64,000 nucleotides of DNA from Paralithodes platypus (GCA_032716605.1 CM064572.1:36279260-36343259); one strand, 5' to 3'. Shown: positions 42,450-53,457, numbered from the stretch's first letter. Numbers and translations: made by a program. Notes: generated by a model from the letters alone, not told the origin.

Positions 42450-44196
42450 GTCCTTAGTCGGTCGTGGTTCGTCAACGTTGGTTCCGTCCGCATCCGAGGC
42501 TGTTCGTTCGTTTTTCTTTGCTTAGATATTTTTTCCGGGTGGGGGTCGCAAGCCCACCGACCCAACCTCTTTAGTCGCCTCTTACGACACGCAGAAGGCA
42601 CGTGGGGCATATTCTATTCCCTAACCCCCAGGGGGGGTTACGTTAATTAATACAACTAATCACCCCTGCATGAAAGAAGGTGAAAGCAAACATTCCTCAA
42701 AACATCGTACAGGTAGACAAGATGCGGGTCTCTAAACTGCATGCGGCTACTGTAGGATCTGATGCTTAGCAAAGAAAGTACGTTACGGATTTAGAGAACT
42801 CTTAACTCATAAGCAGGAATAAATACTAGTGATAGGCCATACAGTGTATAATGGCATAGGTATAATTAAATAAAGGCAGCAACTCGCAACATAACCACAT
42901 ACAGGTGTGCTTCTCACTCTTAGTCAGGCAAGCCTGCTCGGACAGAGTCTCTAAGCCACACCCTGACTCACAATGCTCACAAAAACGGTAAACTGTGGCA
43001 CAATAACAAGCATACAGAAATAATAAACCCCTAGCCATTAATCTGCCAGGTGGCAGAGGTCTAGCTGGAAGGATATAGGCTTCGGATACCCGGGCTGAGC
43101 CACCTGCTCTAGCCTAGGGACGTTCCCAAGTCTGTGTGCCAAATTACTCTAATTGAAAGGGTGCTCTCTTGAGAGACTCAGATCGCAAGTATCTGACTCT
43201 CTCCTGGCGACCCTAAAACAAAAGCAAGACGTGCTAGCGCAGTGCTGAGTGGACTAGGCAAGGGCCCTCACACAACACAACACTAGACACACAGGGACAC
43301 AGACAAGAAAATGCCCCCAGACTCCCACGGGTATCCTAGTAAAGTCGTGCGGGTCCACAGGACTCGCACCAGCCGACTTTACTTAAAGGATCGCAAAAAG
43401 CCTCCCCTCCGGTCTAGCTGACACAAGAACACACTAGCAAGCATGAAACCACCAAATATGAGACAACAAAAAAACTTCCTAGGTCTCATTAACAATTACA
43501 TCTCTGCATAAGGCCCAAAATCCTATCTAGTTATCTGAGAGCTCGTCGTTAATACAATAATAGATATAAGGTCTATCAAGGGGATGGGATAATTAAATAG
43601 ATTGGTGAAGTAGTGGAAAGAAAGTATACAAAGTAAGAGAGAAAGTTTCTAAGTGGGGTTGAGAGGGATAGATATCAAGGGAGTCCGAAGGGTACGACAG
43701 TGAGGTGAGCTCTGAGTCTTGAATCTGTCTGGACCCTGCCCTAGGCATGCAGAATACATCCCATGCTTGGCAACACTCAACACAGTTGCCGGGTCAAAAT
43801 CCTCTACCCCGTGCGTGAGTCGAAACTAAGCCTAACATTGCAATCGAATGCATGTGGCAACGCTTCAGGCTCGTCTCAAGCTGGCAAGCGAAGCAACGTC
43901 TCAAGCCGGTCTCTCTCTCCCGCTCGTCTCGTCCCGCCCTCACCAGACTCACATCTTATATATTATAATGAAACAATCAACTATCGAGAATAAAATATAC
44001 TAAGATGCGTTGGTTAAGAATAAGGGCAGCTTCAATCTGTGAAACAACATAACAATATCCCAGACATTAGTTACATTGTCGTAGGATACATACTAAGGAG
44101 AAGCCTGCCGGCTGGCTGCCACCAGCCGGTTTCTAAACGGCTGGGCAGCCGACGCGCGTGCATGCCCGCATGTGGCTATTATGCAGAAGCGTCACA

Positions 44197-44310
44197 AGAG
44201 AGAGAGAGGAAGCGAGGGAGGGAGTAGAGCATTATAACGACACTTATGGTGAAAAAGAGCTGAGAGGAAAAGTTTGAGTTGTCTGGAGAGGGAGAGAGAG
44301 AGAGAGCTTG
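44197..44310. repeat. (GA)n tract between Gypsy-2 and LINE D
   Basis: GA runs at 44197-44208 and about 44289-44306 with an irregular spacer. They appear to be parts of one purine-rich tract into which Gypsy-2 and LINE D inserted. Confidence 0.75.
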
Positions 44311-45919
44311 GCTCAGATATATGAAGCGGAAAACATCACATAATAAAGAAATGCATAGACAAGCAGAAAAATGCATGCATCAAGTACATAAATGGGCTAT
44401 AAAACAGTGGGAACAAAGTATTAAGAAAAACATAAACGAAGGAAAAATTGGAAGCAAACAATGGCGGAATATAATAAAGGAAAAACAGGGGACATTGAGA
44501 GAAGACTCCAAACCACCACTTTCTCTTCCCAATGGTGTAGTAGCCCTAAATACAAAAGATAAAATCAATGCCTTTGCTCACCATTTCTCCATGAAAATGA
44601 AAGTACCAAACCCTCATCTACAGTCACCTAGCATACCAACTTTATCACAAGAAAAAATAATACAAGTAACCACAACAGAAGCTGAAGTATATAAACTTCT
44701 TAAAGATTTGGACCACAAGAAAGCAGTAGGCCCTGATGGAATTAGTGCACTCATTTTGAAAAAATGTGCAAAAGAATTATCTGCTTCACTCACCAAAATC
44801 TTTAATAACTGTCTGATCCAACAGCAGTGGCCCGATATGTGGTAAGTTTGCAATGTGGTTCCTATATACAAAAAAGGTAACAAGAATGATATAGCAAACT
44901 ACCGGCCAGTTTCATTGCTCTGTATAATCAGCAAAGTACTTGAAAAAATTATTTCCTCACGGCTTACTGATCATTTAACCAAGAACCACCTACTAAGTGA
45001 CAGACAGTATGGTTTTCGTAAGGGCTACTCCGCTGCCGACCTACACCTCCTTCTTACATCAGAATGGACTGCTGCACTCGACACAGGCAAACGAACCTGT
45101 GTATTAGCACTTGACATTGAAGGTGCATTCGACAGAGTTTGGCACAATGCCCTACTGGAGAAATTGAAGTCAAATGGAGTGGACGGTGCCCTACACAATG
45201 TGTTGTACAGCTACCTGAACAAAAGAAAACTTAAGGTAGTGATGGATGGTAAGGAGTCAGCCCTCCTCAACATCGAAGCAGGAGTGCCCCAAGGAAGTGT
45301 CCTGGGTCCACTATTGTGGAACATCTTCTTAAATGACCTGCTACATCTCATTCCAGAAGCCCGAGCCTTTGCTGATGATGGCACATTGGCAGTGACATAC
45401 AGCCCAAATGATGAACAAGCTGCAGTAGCCTTAGTCACCAGGAGGCTTGAGGACATCATGAAATGGGAAGAGAGATGACAGGTTAGGTTCGCTCCTCATA
45501 AAACTCAGTTACTAGCCATTACAAGAACTGAGTCTCAACTCCAACTAAATTTTAATAATAACACAATCAAATAAAAGAATGAAATTGGAATATTGGGTGT
45601 TATTTATGACAAAAAATTATCTTTTAAGAGTCATATCGAAACCATCGCAAGGAAAGCATCTTCAAAATTAACATACTTGAGAAAAATATCATATCTTGTT
45701 GACAAAAAAGGAAGAGCAGTATTGTACACAGCCCAAAAAAGATCAGCTATGGAATTTTCACATCTAGCTTGGGGAGGTGCAGCCAACACACACCTTAGTT
45801 TACTGGATAAGGTTCTAAGAAGAGCCCTCAGGATTATTGAAGATGGCTTTACGTCAATACATGTCACAAGAATGAATGACTTAGAACATAGAAGGGATGT
45901 GGCTGGTATAACAACATAA
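44311..45919 (+). pseudogene. LINE D reverse transcriptase, three open segments
   Basis: 44311-44845: helical Lys-rich region, then LKDLDHKKAVGPDGISALIL and FNNCLIQQQWPDMW-stop. 44855-45478: VPIYKKGNKNDIANYRPVSL, LALDIEGAFDRVWH (catalytic Asp), AGVPQGSVLGPLLWNIFLND and AFADDGTLAVTY (FADD active site), then a TGA. 45593-45919: GVIYDKKLSFKSHI, ARKASSKLTYLRKI and EFSHLAWGGAA. Two nonsense codons (near 44843 and 45476) and a frame change break it. The catalytic motifs themselves are intact. Confidence 0.85.
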
Positions 45920-46311
45920 TTTAAGATAAAAAACCACCATGCCCCTCACCTTCAGTCACTGAGGCAACTACAGCGACAACAGGAGTACAAAGGAGTACAA
46001 CGGAGTACAAAGGAAATCAAGCAACAACAGATCTAGTGACCCTTCTAGGTTGCTTGTCCTCCAAAACACTGAGGATCAAGTGTCCAAACAGTGGGTTAGA
46101 GTGGGTAAGGGAACATTGGAAAGGGAATTACTGCCCTGGAACTAATGTCCGTGGCAGGATTAGGAAGTTAGTAGGGGACAGATGGGTTAGTAACTGAGGG
46201 GGGAATAAAATAAAGTTATTCATTTACAAACGCAGTCAGTCGCGGATTTGATGCGAGATATTTGTCTAGGCGGAGTTTAAATGAATCAACGGTGATGCAG
46301 TCTATAACGTT

Positions 46312-47984
46312 TCAGGGAAGCCCATTCCACAAGTTGACAACTCGATTGAAGAAGAAATTCTTAGATTCGTGTGAGTTAAAAGATTTACCAATAATTTTGC
46401 AACCGTTTCCCCGCGTGTAATTAGATTGGTTGATAATGAAGTACTTACTACAGTTCATATTGTCGATGCCTTTGATGATTTTGAACACTTGAATTAAGTC
46501 ATCTCTTAATCTGCGCTGGGTTAAAGGAAATAGATTTAATTCTCTAAGACGCTCTTCGTATGGTTTGTTCTTTAGGCTAGGTATCATTTTGGTAACTCTA
46601 CGCTGAACTCGTTCTAGCTTGTTTATATCTTTTTGGTAAAAAGGGCACCAGGATTGAACGCAGTATTCCAGAAGAGGGCGGACTAAGGAATTGTAAAGGG
46701 TTAGGATAACTTCTTTGGATTTATGCTCAAGTGACCTGCCTATAAAGCCAATTATTTTGTTTGCCTTCTTAACAACTTCTGAACATTGTTGACTCGGTTT
46801 TAGGTTACTCGATATTGTTACTCCCAGATCGGTTTCTCTGTTTACATTCTTAAGCTGAGTGCCATTCATCGAATAGTTTGCTTTCTAATTTAGGTATCCG
46901 ATATGTAGTACTTTACATTTATCCGCATTGAAACTCATTTGCCAAATTTGGGCCCAACATGACAATTTATCTAGATTGTGTTGCATATCGTCAACTTGTT
47001 CTTTTGAGAGTACGCTATTTGCAATTTTTGTATCGTCAGCAAATTTTGAGATTGTACAGGTGAGACCCTCATCTATGTCGTTAATGTAAATTAGAAAGAT
47101 AATTGGTCCTAGTACCGATCCCTGGGGTACCCTGCTACTTACATTGGTCCATTTAGATGCCTTACCGTTTATAACTACTCTTTGCTTTCTGTCGCTGATC
47201 CAATTTTCTATCCATTTCACCACACCGTCTTGTATTCCATGCGCTTTTAGTTTTAGCAGTAAACTTTTGTGGGGAACTTTGTCAAAGGCCTTTTGAAAAT
47301 CAAGGTATATAATATCTACAGCTTTACTCTCATCGTAGAGGTTGAGGATATCGTGGAAGAAGTCTAAGAGGTTTGTTAAACAGGAACGTTTTTTACGAAA
47401 GCCATGTTGAGTATCTTTAAGTATGATATTTTCCTCTAAGTGATTTACGAGTCTGTCTCGTATGACCGTTTCTAGCATTTTACATACAACTGAGGTTAAG
47501 CTAATTGGACGATAGTTACTGGGTAGGGATTTGCTGCCTTTTTGAATATCGGTGTTACGTTGGCTAGCTTCCACTGATCGGGCATAGTTCCAGACTGCAA
47601 GGATTTATTGAATAATAATGTCAGTGGTTTGGAGAGCTCATCCTTAGCTTCCTTTATAACTCTAGGCGAGATTGTATCAGGTCCAGGCGTTTTATTTACA
47701 TTGAGTTTATCTAAACAATTCAATACTTCTCTCTCTGTAACGGTGATATTGCTTAGAACATCTGAATTATCAATCTGAATCGGCGATGGTGTAGGGATAT
47801 CACTGAGGTCTTCTGTTGTAAAAACTGATGCAAAGAAGGTATTGAGGGCATTATTCATTTGTACTTCGTCTTTGGTGTATTCTCCATTTTCATCGACTAA
47901 CGGTCCAACAGTTGAAGTAACTACTTTTTTCTTTCTGATATAACTATAGAACTCTTTCGGGTTTGTTTTTACTTTGATTCGCAA
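46312..47984 (-). pseudogene. LINE A copy 2, RT region
   Basis: Segments 47496-47984 (KTNPKEFYSYIRKKK, GPDTISPRVIKEAK), 46885-47574 (NYRPISLTSVVCKMLE, IIYLDFQKAFDKVPH, RVPQGSVLGPIIFLIYIND, KFADDTKI) and 46312-46869 (NGTQLKNVNRETDLGVTIS to WNGLP-stop). Breaks: a shift near 47540, a GAG-to-TAG stop at about 46887 and a CGA-to-TGA stop at about 46311. In SGVPQGS the Gly codon is intact, but the residue before Val is Arg instead of Gly. Confidence 0.88.
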
Positions 47985-48053
47985 TATGTAACTCTAGGGT
48001 CTTTTTACTTTGCTTAATTAACTTTTTGGCTTTGCGTCGTAGCTCTACAAATT

Positions 48054-49302
48054 TCACCGTTCTTCGTCATTTTGTGAGGATTTTAATCTATTATTAGCAA
48101 ATTTTTTAGCAAGCAGGCAGTTTGAAATATCTTTATTCCACCATTTGGGCTTATTATTATGGCCTGGACGCCGTATTTTCGATGGTATACAGTCTTGCAC
48201 TGCTTTTAGGTAAGTGGTTTCGAATAACTTCCAAGATGTATTTATGTCGTTATTGTTAATTAAAAAGCTCCAGTCAGTTTCTTTAAACATAGCTCTAAGT
48301 TTATGGAAGTTTGCTTTCTTGAAATTAGGGACTTTTTCGATGCTACTATTTGGTTCGTTACTAGTAAACTTTAAAGTGAAAGTTATCGTATGATGGTCGC
48401 TGTTACTGAATTCATCACCAACATTCAAATTCTCTATTAATTCTTCTTTTGTTGCAAGTACAATGTCAAGAACGTTATTACCACGGGTCGGCGTTCGAAC
48501 AAATTGATAAAGCGAACTCTCTTGCAAGTTCGTATACAAGTCATGTCCGGAGTGTGAAGTAAGAGTATCGCCCCACTTGGTCACAGGTAAATTAAAGTCG
48601 CCAAAAATTACGGTATCTTGTGAGTTACTTACATCTGCAATTTGTTCGTAAATTTCTCGGTCAGTTTGCACTGATTGAGCTGGAGGTCTGTATATTAATG
48701 CAAGTATTATTTTTGTACCTTTATTATTCTTTATTAGCACAAAAGATGCGTCGACGTTCACAATTTGAGGTTTTGACAAGAGGGTAGGGTTAAGACTTTC
48801 TTTGATATAAAGTAAAACGCCACCTCCATTTCGATTTATTCGGCTTTTCATAACATTACATAACCGGGAAGTGAATACTCTGCTAAAAAGTCTCTATCTT
48901 CTGTATTGAGCCAAGATTCTGTTATGCCAATCACATCATAATTTTCTGTAAACACTAGCTCCTCTAAATCTGAAAATTGATTGCGTATGCTACGAGCGTT
49001 TGCATAGAAAACCTTTAAATTTGTTATTTTAGAACTCACGGAACGCTCTTTAATAATATTTTTGGTTCTTGTCGGATATACATTTATGTTCATGGCTGTC
49101 CTCGGTCCTCGCTGTCTTTGGTCCTTATCGCTGGTGGTCCTCGGTTGCCTCTGTTTTTTTCTTGGCGTTGGATGATTTATGTCACTGCTGCTTCTTCTCG
49201 GATGGCGTTTTTTGATCCATGGCTGCGGACTGCTTCGTGTAGGAGACGACCCATGCGTGCTGAACCCACAGGGTTTAGATGAGTGCCATCCTTGCGGAAC
49301 AG
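48054..49302 (-). pseudogene. LINE A copy 2, endonuclease and end of ORF1
   Basis: 49302 to about 49200 encodes the last ORF1 block in one frame (FRKDGTHLNPVGSARMGRLL), confirming the esterase Asp-His motif of the family. ORF2 starts at ATG 49091 (MNINVYPTRTKNIIKERSV). The endonuclease reads NARSIRNQFS and GITESWLNTED to PGYVML, shifts by one base near 48855, then continues at 48054-48851 with GGGVLLYIKES, IFGDFNLPVTKWGD, TPTRGNNVLDIVL and NSDHHTITF. This copy keeps the FGDFN and SDHH motifs that are shifted out of frame in copy 1. A further one-base loss ends it at 48054. Confidence 0.87.
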
Positions 49303-49307
49303 AGTAC

Positions 49308-49524
49308 CACAGAGGAGCGTACCACAAGAACAGTGGAGAGAGCCCCTGACGCACTAGAGGAGCCCCGCTGCCACACCACAGCATACCAGCAAATTTTGTT
49401 CCCAAAATATTGTAAGATGTGGAATAATTTTGTAAATGCAGACAATATTATTACTAATGACACTGTGACTAGTTTCAAATGCAAGGCGAACAAATGGCTT
49501 AAAGAAAATGCTGCAGTGAAATAA
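49308..49524 (+). pseudogene. LINE D C-terminal codons, beyond the LINE A insertion
   Basis: Reads TEERTTRTVERAPD, ILFPKYCKMWNNFVN and SFKCKANKWLKENAAVK-stop, a typical LINE RT C-terminus (WNNF...SFK...WL). It continues from the segment that stops at LINE A at 45983. Confidence 0.75.
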
Positions 49525-49687
49525 CGTAAAACACAGTAATGTGTAATTCTGGTTAGGCTTTTAGATAAGAACTATGGCAACATATGTTCCTTTAGCCTGT
49601 AAAATCTTGTTGTAACATGTCACAATGTTAATGAAGTGATCATTTTATGTTAAAACCTAGTATAAAAAAAAAAAAAAAAAAAAAAAA

Positions 49688-50089
49688 GAGAGAGAGAGAG
49701 AGAGAAAAGGGCTAAGATGTGTCTGGGAATAGGGCGTAAATAAGATAACTGACGAAGATGGGGCTGTTACCTTTGATACGTTGAGCTGATTTTGAGAGAA
49801 AATACACTTTTCAGAAGAAGAGAAGAAATGGGCTGCAAGATGTGAGCCTGGTATTGATAGATATTATGACATTGGACAGTGAGAATGAATAGTATATATA
49901 TATATATATATAATTTATTTTTATTTTTTTATTTTTTTAGCTCTCTGTCTCTTCCTACGTCCAAAAAAAAAAGTAGATACGTTAGAGAAAGTATTTCTAG
50001 GGGGTTATTTTAAAATGCCTTACATCCTATAGTAATTATCAGTAATCAGTAATCATTTCAGTTTGTTTTGCCTAAATCTTATGTCGTAT
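49688..50089. other. (GA)n then unassigned AT-rich sequence
   Basis: GA run at 49687-49705, a TA run at 49893-49911, poly-T/poly-A patches. No gene seen. Confidence 0.5.
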
Positions 50090-50293
50090 TTAGTAGTAGA
50101 CATAAGCTTGGTGCTCCCTTCTCGCAGCAGTCCCGTTCAGGTGCTCCTTCAAGCTACGTCTGAAGGAATACAGTGTTCTCTTTTCACGGACTGACTGGGG
50201 TACGTCGTTCCAGTCTTTGATAGCAGTGAAGAAGAATGTTAGCTTACCCTGTCCTTGGATTCTGGGGACCGTAAAATTAAGCGGGCATACCAT
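50090..50293 (-). mobile_element. LINE E, C-terminal RT fragment
   Basis: The minus frame reads LNFTVPRIQGQGKLTFF, TAIKDWNDVPQSVREK and LYSFRRSLKEHLNG. The WN-x-(V/L)P...F+..L+ pattern is the usual terminal segment of LINE RT proteins. Only the tail survives, and it matches none of LINEs A-D. Confidence 0.6.
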
Positions 50294-51013
50294 CCGCTTT
50301 GTTTACATAGTCGCACGCTCACAGTTACATATATTTCTAATTTGACTGTTTTTGTATTGCTATTTGCCCCTGCTGATAATATATATGACAATAAGTCATT
50401 GGGGATGAGGGGGCAAAGACCCCGGCCCCCCTCAACCAATATTGTAGAATTTGTATCCCACGGCCGTCGGCCGGTAACAAAATAATTTACCCAACACCTG
50501 GCCGTGGGATATAATAAACTCAACCCATTGATTTACCCTTTATTCTGTAGTTTAAATTGAAAAATAAAAACAGGTTTGCATTTGCTGATTTGCATTTGGG
50601 AACCGGAAATTTCACGAGGTTTGCTGATTTGTGTTTGTGGAAGTTATGTTCTGGGTTTGCAATTTTGAGTTTGTGGACTAGATTTTTTGTTTGTGGTGCC
50701 CAGCTCCGCCAATTGATCGTACTTTCCCTTTTTCCTCTTTACTGCTGTTCATGTTTATTTCAGTATTAGTTGTTCTTTTATTACAACTCCAACGTCCTCT
50801 TTACCTAGCTCTTCCTTCCATCACCTCGTACGTTTCGCCCCACAGACCTTTCCCCCCATCAGTGGCCCTACTCTAGGCCTAATACTTTCCACGGTAAGAG
50901 AGAGAGAGAGAGAGAGAGGGTTGTGTGTGTGTGTGTGTATGTATGTTTGTATGTATGTATGTATGTATGTATGTGTGTGTGTCTGGTCATTGGGTGTGTA
51001 ATGTTTATATTTA
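50294..51013. other. Unassigned sequence with microsatellites
   Basis: Contains a GTTTG/TTTGC-rich patch (50570-50700), a GA run (50899-50919) and GT/ATGT repeats (50921-50985). No gene supported. Confidence 0.5.
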
Positions 51014-51397
51014 TTAAGGGGAGACGGATCATTTTTTTTTTTTTTTTTTTTTTGGTTTATTAATTGATTTATTCCTTTATATCTCAGTTTTTCGCTAGAC
51101 CTTCATCAAGCTTAGAAGAACACCCCCTAGACCCCCTTTCAAGATAAATGTTTACATATTCGGTAGAAAATTATCCCGGCCGAAGGCCTGATTTTCTTAA
51201 AATTTCAGGCTCGCTATCGCTCGCCAGGAAAACATCGACACCTAAATGGCACGAAAGGTCTTAATATTGGCAAAGAAATGAGGCAAAAGGTCTGAATATC
51301 GCCAAACTAATTGGGGCGAATGTCTCGAAATCTCATAACTAATAGGGCTAAACATGAGGGAGGAGGAAGACTCGAAAAACCATCTGCCTCCCATTAA
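51014..51397 (-). mobile_element. MITE-2 copy f
   Basis: 384 bp bounded by TTAA: TTAAGGGGAGACGGATC and the inverse GATGG...CTCCCATTAA. It includes the poly-T run 51031-51053 and the core GGCTCGCTATCGCTCGCC at 51208-51225. Confidence 0.88.
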
Positions 51398-51587
51398 GCT
51401 TTACCCTTATTGTTAGTACCTTGTGGTGGTGGTGGGAAGAGCAATCACCTTTATTAAGGGGTTTTCTTTGCTTTTTCAGCAGTTCTGAAAAGTGTATTAA
51501 AAGGGATAGATGAAAAGCAAGCAACAACAGAGCTACTGATCTTCCTTTTGGTACTTGGTGAAGGTTTGGTTGTTACATACAGTATAT
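51398..51587. other. Short spacer with a possible LINE A 3' scrap
   Basis: AAGCAAGCAACAACAGAGCTACTG at about 51513 resembles the LINE A 3' UTR end (GCAACAACAGATCTAGTG). Nothing else recognised. Confidence 0.3.
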
Positions 51588-51626
51588 ACCGGTTGTTATA
51601 TATATACTGTATATTATATATATACC

Positions 51627-51698
<72 letters not shown>

Positions 51699-51737
51699 TA
51701 CTGTATATATAAATATATATAATATATATATATATAT

Positions 51738-51790
<53 letters not shown>

Positions 51791-51797
51791 TAGATAT
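51588..51797. repeat. (TA)n then (GA)n(GATA)n microsatellite
   Basis: TA tracts with ACTGTATA and ACCGGTATA interruptions to 51740, GA to about 51786, then GATA units. Confidence 0.95.
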
Positions 51798-52159
51798 CCA
51801 TACGGGATACTTAATCTGAGTAACTATTTGGTCCAAGAAAGCAACGTAGCTACGAGGAGAGAGATTTACATAGATTTACATTTACATAGATACGCAGACT
51901 ACACAGACCTTGGGGTCCCTACTAGGTAGTCCGGATTTAATGCTAGAATAGAATTTGCTACAAAGTGGAAGGCAAGGATAGAAAGGAGAAGGCTCTCTCC
52001 CCACCCACCTCTCCCTCCGACCGTTGGTCGGCATGAAATTAAGTTGGGGAAAGAAGTCACCCAGCAGAATGAGAAAAAATAAATAAAAACTTCTACTGGG
52101 AAATTTATAGTAAAGAACGAAGATGCGAAATATTATATACTGCTGATGCTTAACCTATT
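51798..52159. other. Unassigned sequence
   Basis: About 360 bp with no ORF or repeat signature recognised. Confidence 0.4.
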
Positions 52160-52295
52160 TTTGTTTTCATTTTATTTTTTATGTTATTCCCACCTCCTCA
52201 AAATTAATGTCTAGACTTCTTTTGAAAGTGTCAATTGTCTTACATTGTACCACTTTCTCAGGCAATTTGTTCCACTCGAGGACCACACTCTAGGT

Positions 52296-53457
52296 CATTG
52301 GTTCCCAAACTAGGGGTAAATTACCCCCTGGATGTAATATAGCATTTTTTCGGGGGTAATGGAGGGGGTGACAGAAATAAAGTGAAGAATTCTGGAAATC
52401 AAGAAAACATTGCGGTCCCTGAGAACAGTATCAAGTTCTGCTCTACCACACTGATGTTCGCTGGTTGTCACGAGGCAAGGTTGTACGTCGAGTTATTGAG
52501 CTCCGACAGGCTATTCAGGAATTCCTGGAACAAAAAGGATCTCCTTTTGCTACCAAGTTCGCTGATAAGGAGTGGCTTGCTCGACTGTGTTACTTGGCTG
52601 ATTTGCGGAGCTGAACTGTGGTAATCTGCAACTCAAGGGCCGAAACAAAACTGTCATGGATGCCCATCAAACTGTGACTACATTTCTGGGGAAGCTGAGA
52701 CTCTGGATTCGGCACTTGGAGAAAGGAGTGATCGCCCAGTTCCCCACCCTAGACCAGTTTGTTGAGGAGAATAGCCATGATACTATATCACTTCTACAGA
52801 CCATCAGGAAAGAGATGAGCGACCATTTGAAGGGGCTTGAAACAAGCATGCATCACTACTTTCCAGAGAGTGACCAAGAAACAGCCAGTCTTCAGTGGAT
52901 CATTCATCCCTTCTCTGTACCTGATGAGGCCATTCATGATGATGATTTCCCTGCAAAGGAGGAGTGGATCACCATGCGAGCCAATGACGCTTTGAAAATC
53001 AATTTCCAAAACCAAAATGTAGATTCCTTTTGGATTTCATGACTAGCTGACTCGCCAACTCTGTCCAAGATAGCCTTGAAGTTGTTGGTGGCATTCTCAA
53101 CAGCATATCTCTGCGAGAAGGGGTTCTCGACTGTGCTGGGGATGAAGACAAAGAAGAGAACTTGCTTGAATGTTGCAAATGATGCCAGGCTGGCACTTTC
53201 AACCACAAAGCCAAGAATTCCTCAACTAGCTTCAAACATGCAACTCCACCCCTCCCACTGACTGATGACAATAATGTTCTTGACGTACTTTATCAATAGT
53301 GATGTAAAATGTTTAGCCAATAAATAAAAGAAAATATTTCTAGTGTTTTAATTTAATCATATATATATTAAGATTGACAACATTTTGTGAAAGGGGTAAC
53401 ACGGTTAATGTGGCATGGTAAATTGGGTAACAAACTGAAAAAGTTTGGGAACCACTG
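52296..53457 (+). mobile_element. hAT transposon remnant with 8-bp target duplication
   Basis: Ends CATTGGTTCCCAAACT and AGTTTGGGAACCACTG are inverted repeats. The sequence CTCTAGGT flanks both sides exactly (52288-52295 and 53458-53465). The 8-bp duplication, CA-starting ends and encoded hAT-like protein agree. At 1162 bp it is much shorter than an autonomous hAT, so it is internally deleted. Confidence 0.9.
52420..53262 (+). pseudogene. hAT (Charlie/ZBED5-like) transposase, partial and broken
   Basis: Block 1 at about 52440-52610: HTDVRWLSRGKVVRRVIELR, EFLEQKGSPF and WLARLCYLADL. Block 2 at 52640-53042: LKGRNKTVMDAHQTV, KLRLWIRHLEKG and FPESDQETASLQWI, ending at a TGA. Block 3 at 53043-53262: LADSPTLSKIALKLL, TAYLCEKGFSTVLGMKTKKR and DARLALSTTKPRI. 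These are the central RNase H-like and C-terminal dimerisation parts of hAT transposases related to host ZBED5/SCAND3-type proteins. The N-terminal BED finger is missing, and at least two shifts and one stop occur. A domesticated gene is unlikely given the breaks and the intact transposon ends. Confidence 0.82.

Larger units (their letters stand above)
39445..42637 (-). mobile_element. RTE-like LINE nested in the Gypsy-2 LTR
   Basis: About 3.2 kb on the minus strand. The 5' end is C-rich, followed by the block CACGTGCCTTCTGCGTGTCG and AAGAGGCGACTAAAGAGG. Endonuclease and RT follow, and the 3' end is a TAGA tetranucleotide tail (plus-strand CTATCTATCTAT at 39445). The ends overlap in a GTT, so the target duplication is 3 bp or less, short for a LINE. 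A microsatellite-like tail fits RTE-type elements. The clade call is tentative. Confidence 0.78.
31417..44196 (-). mobile_element. Gypsy-2: complete LTR retrotransposon with protease-integrase-RT-RNase H order
   Basis: Read on the minus strand: 5' LTR (44196-39119, split by an RTE-like LINE), primer-binding site, gag, protease (split by MITE-1 copy C), integrase, RT, RNase H, polypurine tract and 3' LTR (33298-31417). Both outer flanks are AGAGAG within a (GA)n tract, consistent with a short target duplication. The LTRs look nearly identical, so the insertion is recent. RT and RNase H are Ty3/gypsy-type, but the integrase precedes RT as in copia; this combination is the Gmr1-like group. All genes carry some disabling shift or insertion, and gag lacks its zinc knuckle. 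Confidence 0.9.
39119..44196 (-). repeat. 5' LTR of Gypsy-2 (right), split by an RTE-like LINE
   Basis: LTR sequence at 39119-39444 and 42638-44196 together matches the left LTR. The interruption at 39445-42637 is a complete foreign element. The right edge GCGTCACA at 44196 is followed by AGAGAG. Confidence 0.92.
45989..49302 (-). mobile_element. LINE A copy 2, inserted in LINE D
   Basis: Minus strand, 5'-truncated within the end of ORF1. The 3' end carries GGAGTACAA-type repeats (45982-46011). AGTAC at 45984-45988 and 49303-49307 flanks the insertion as a target duplication. The sequence is very close to copy 1 throughout ORF2 but carries independent shifts and stops. Confidence 0.9.
44311..49687 (+). 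mobile_element. LINE D: 5'-truncated non-LTR retrotransposon, split by LINE A copy 2
   Basis: Coding sequence at 44311-45983 and its C-terminal end at 49308-49521 are separated by LINE A copy 2. After a short 3' UTR the element ends in a poly(A) run (49664-49687), followed by (GA)n. The 5' end is truncated in the RT approach, next to (GA)n. Clade not assigned; jockey-superfamily-like. Confidence 0.82.

Noticed and set aside
39456..42525. Many plus-strand ORFs of 80-244 codons at 39.4-42.5 kb
   Set aside because: They are antisense shadows of the minus-strand RTE-like endonuclease and RT.
31417..44196. Interpretation of Gypsy-2 as a copia (for example GalEa-like) element because integrase precedes RT
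   Set aside because: The RT, RNase H and GPY/F integrase end are gypsy-type, gag has a Ty3/gypsy layout in the sister copy, and the YLDD context is not copia-like.
52382..53262. Domesticated ZBED-type host gene
   Set aside because: Frameshifts, a stop, a missing BED finger and intact transposon ends with target duplication indicate a dead transposon copy.
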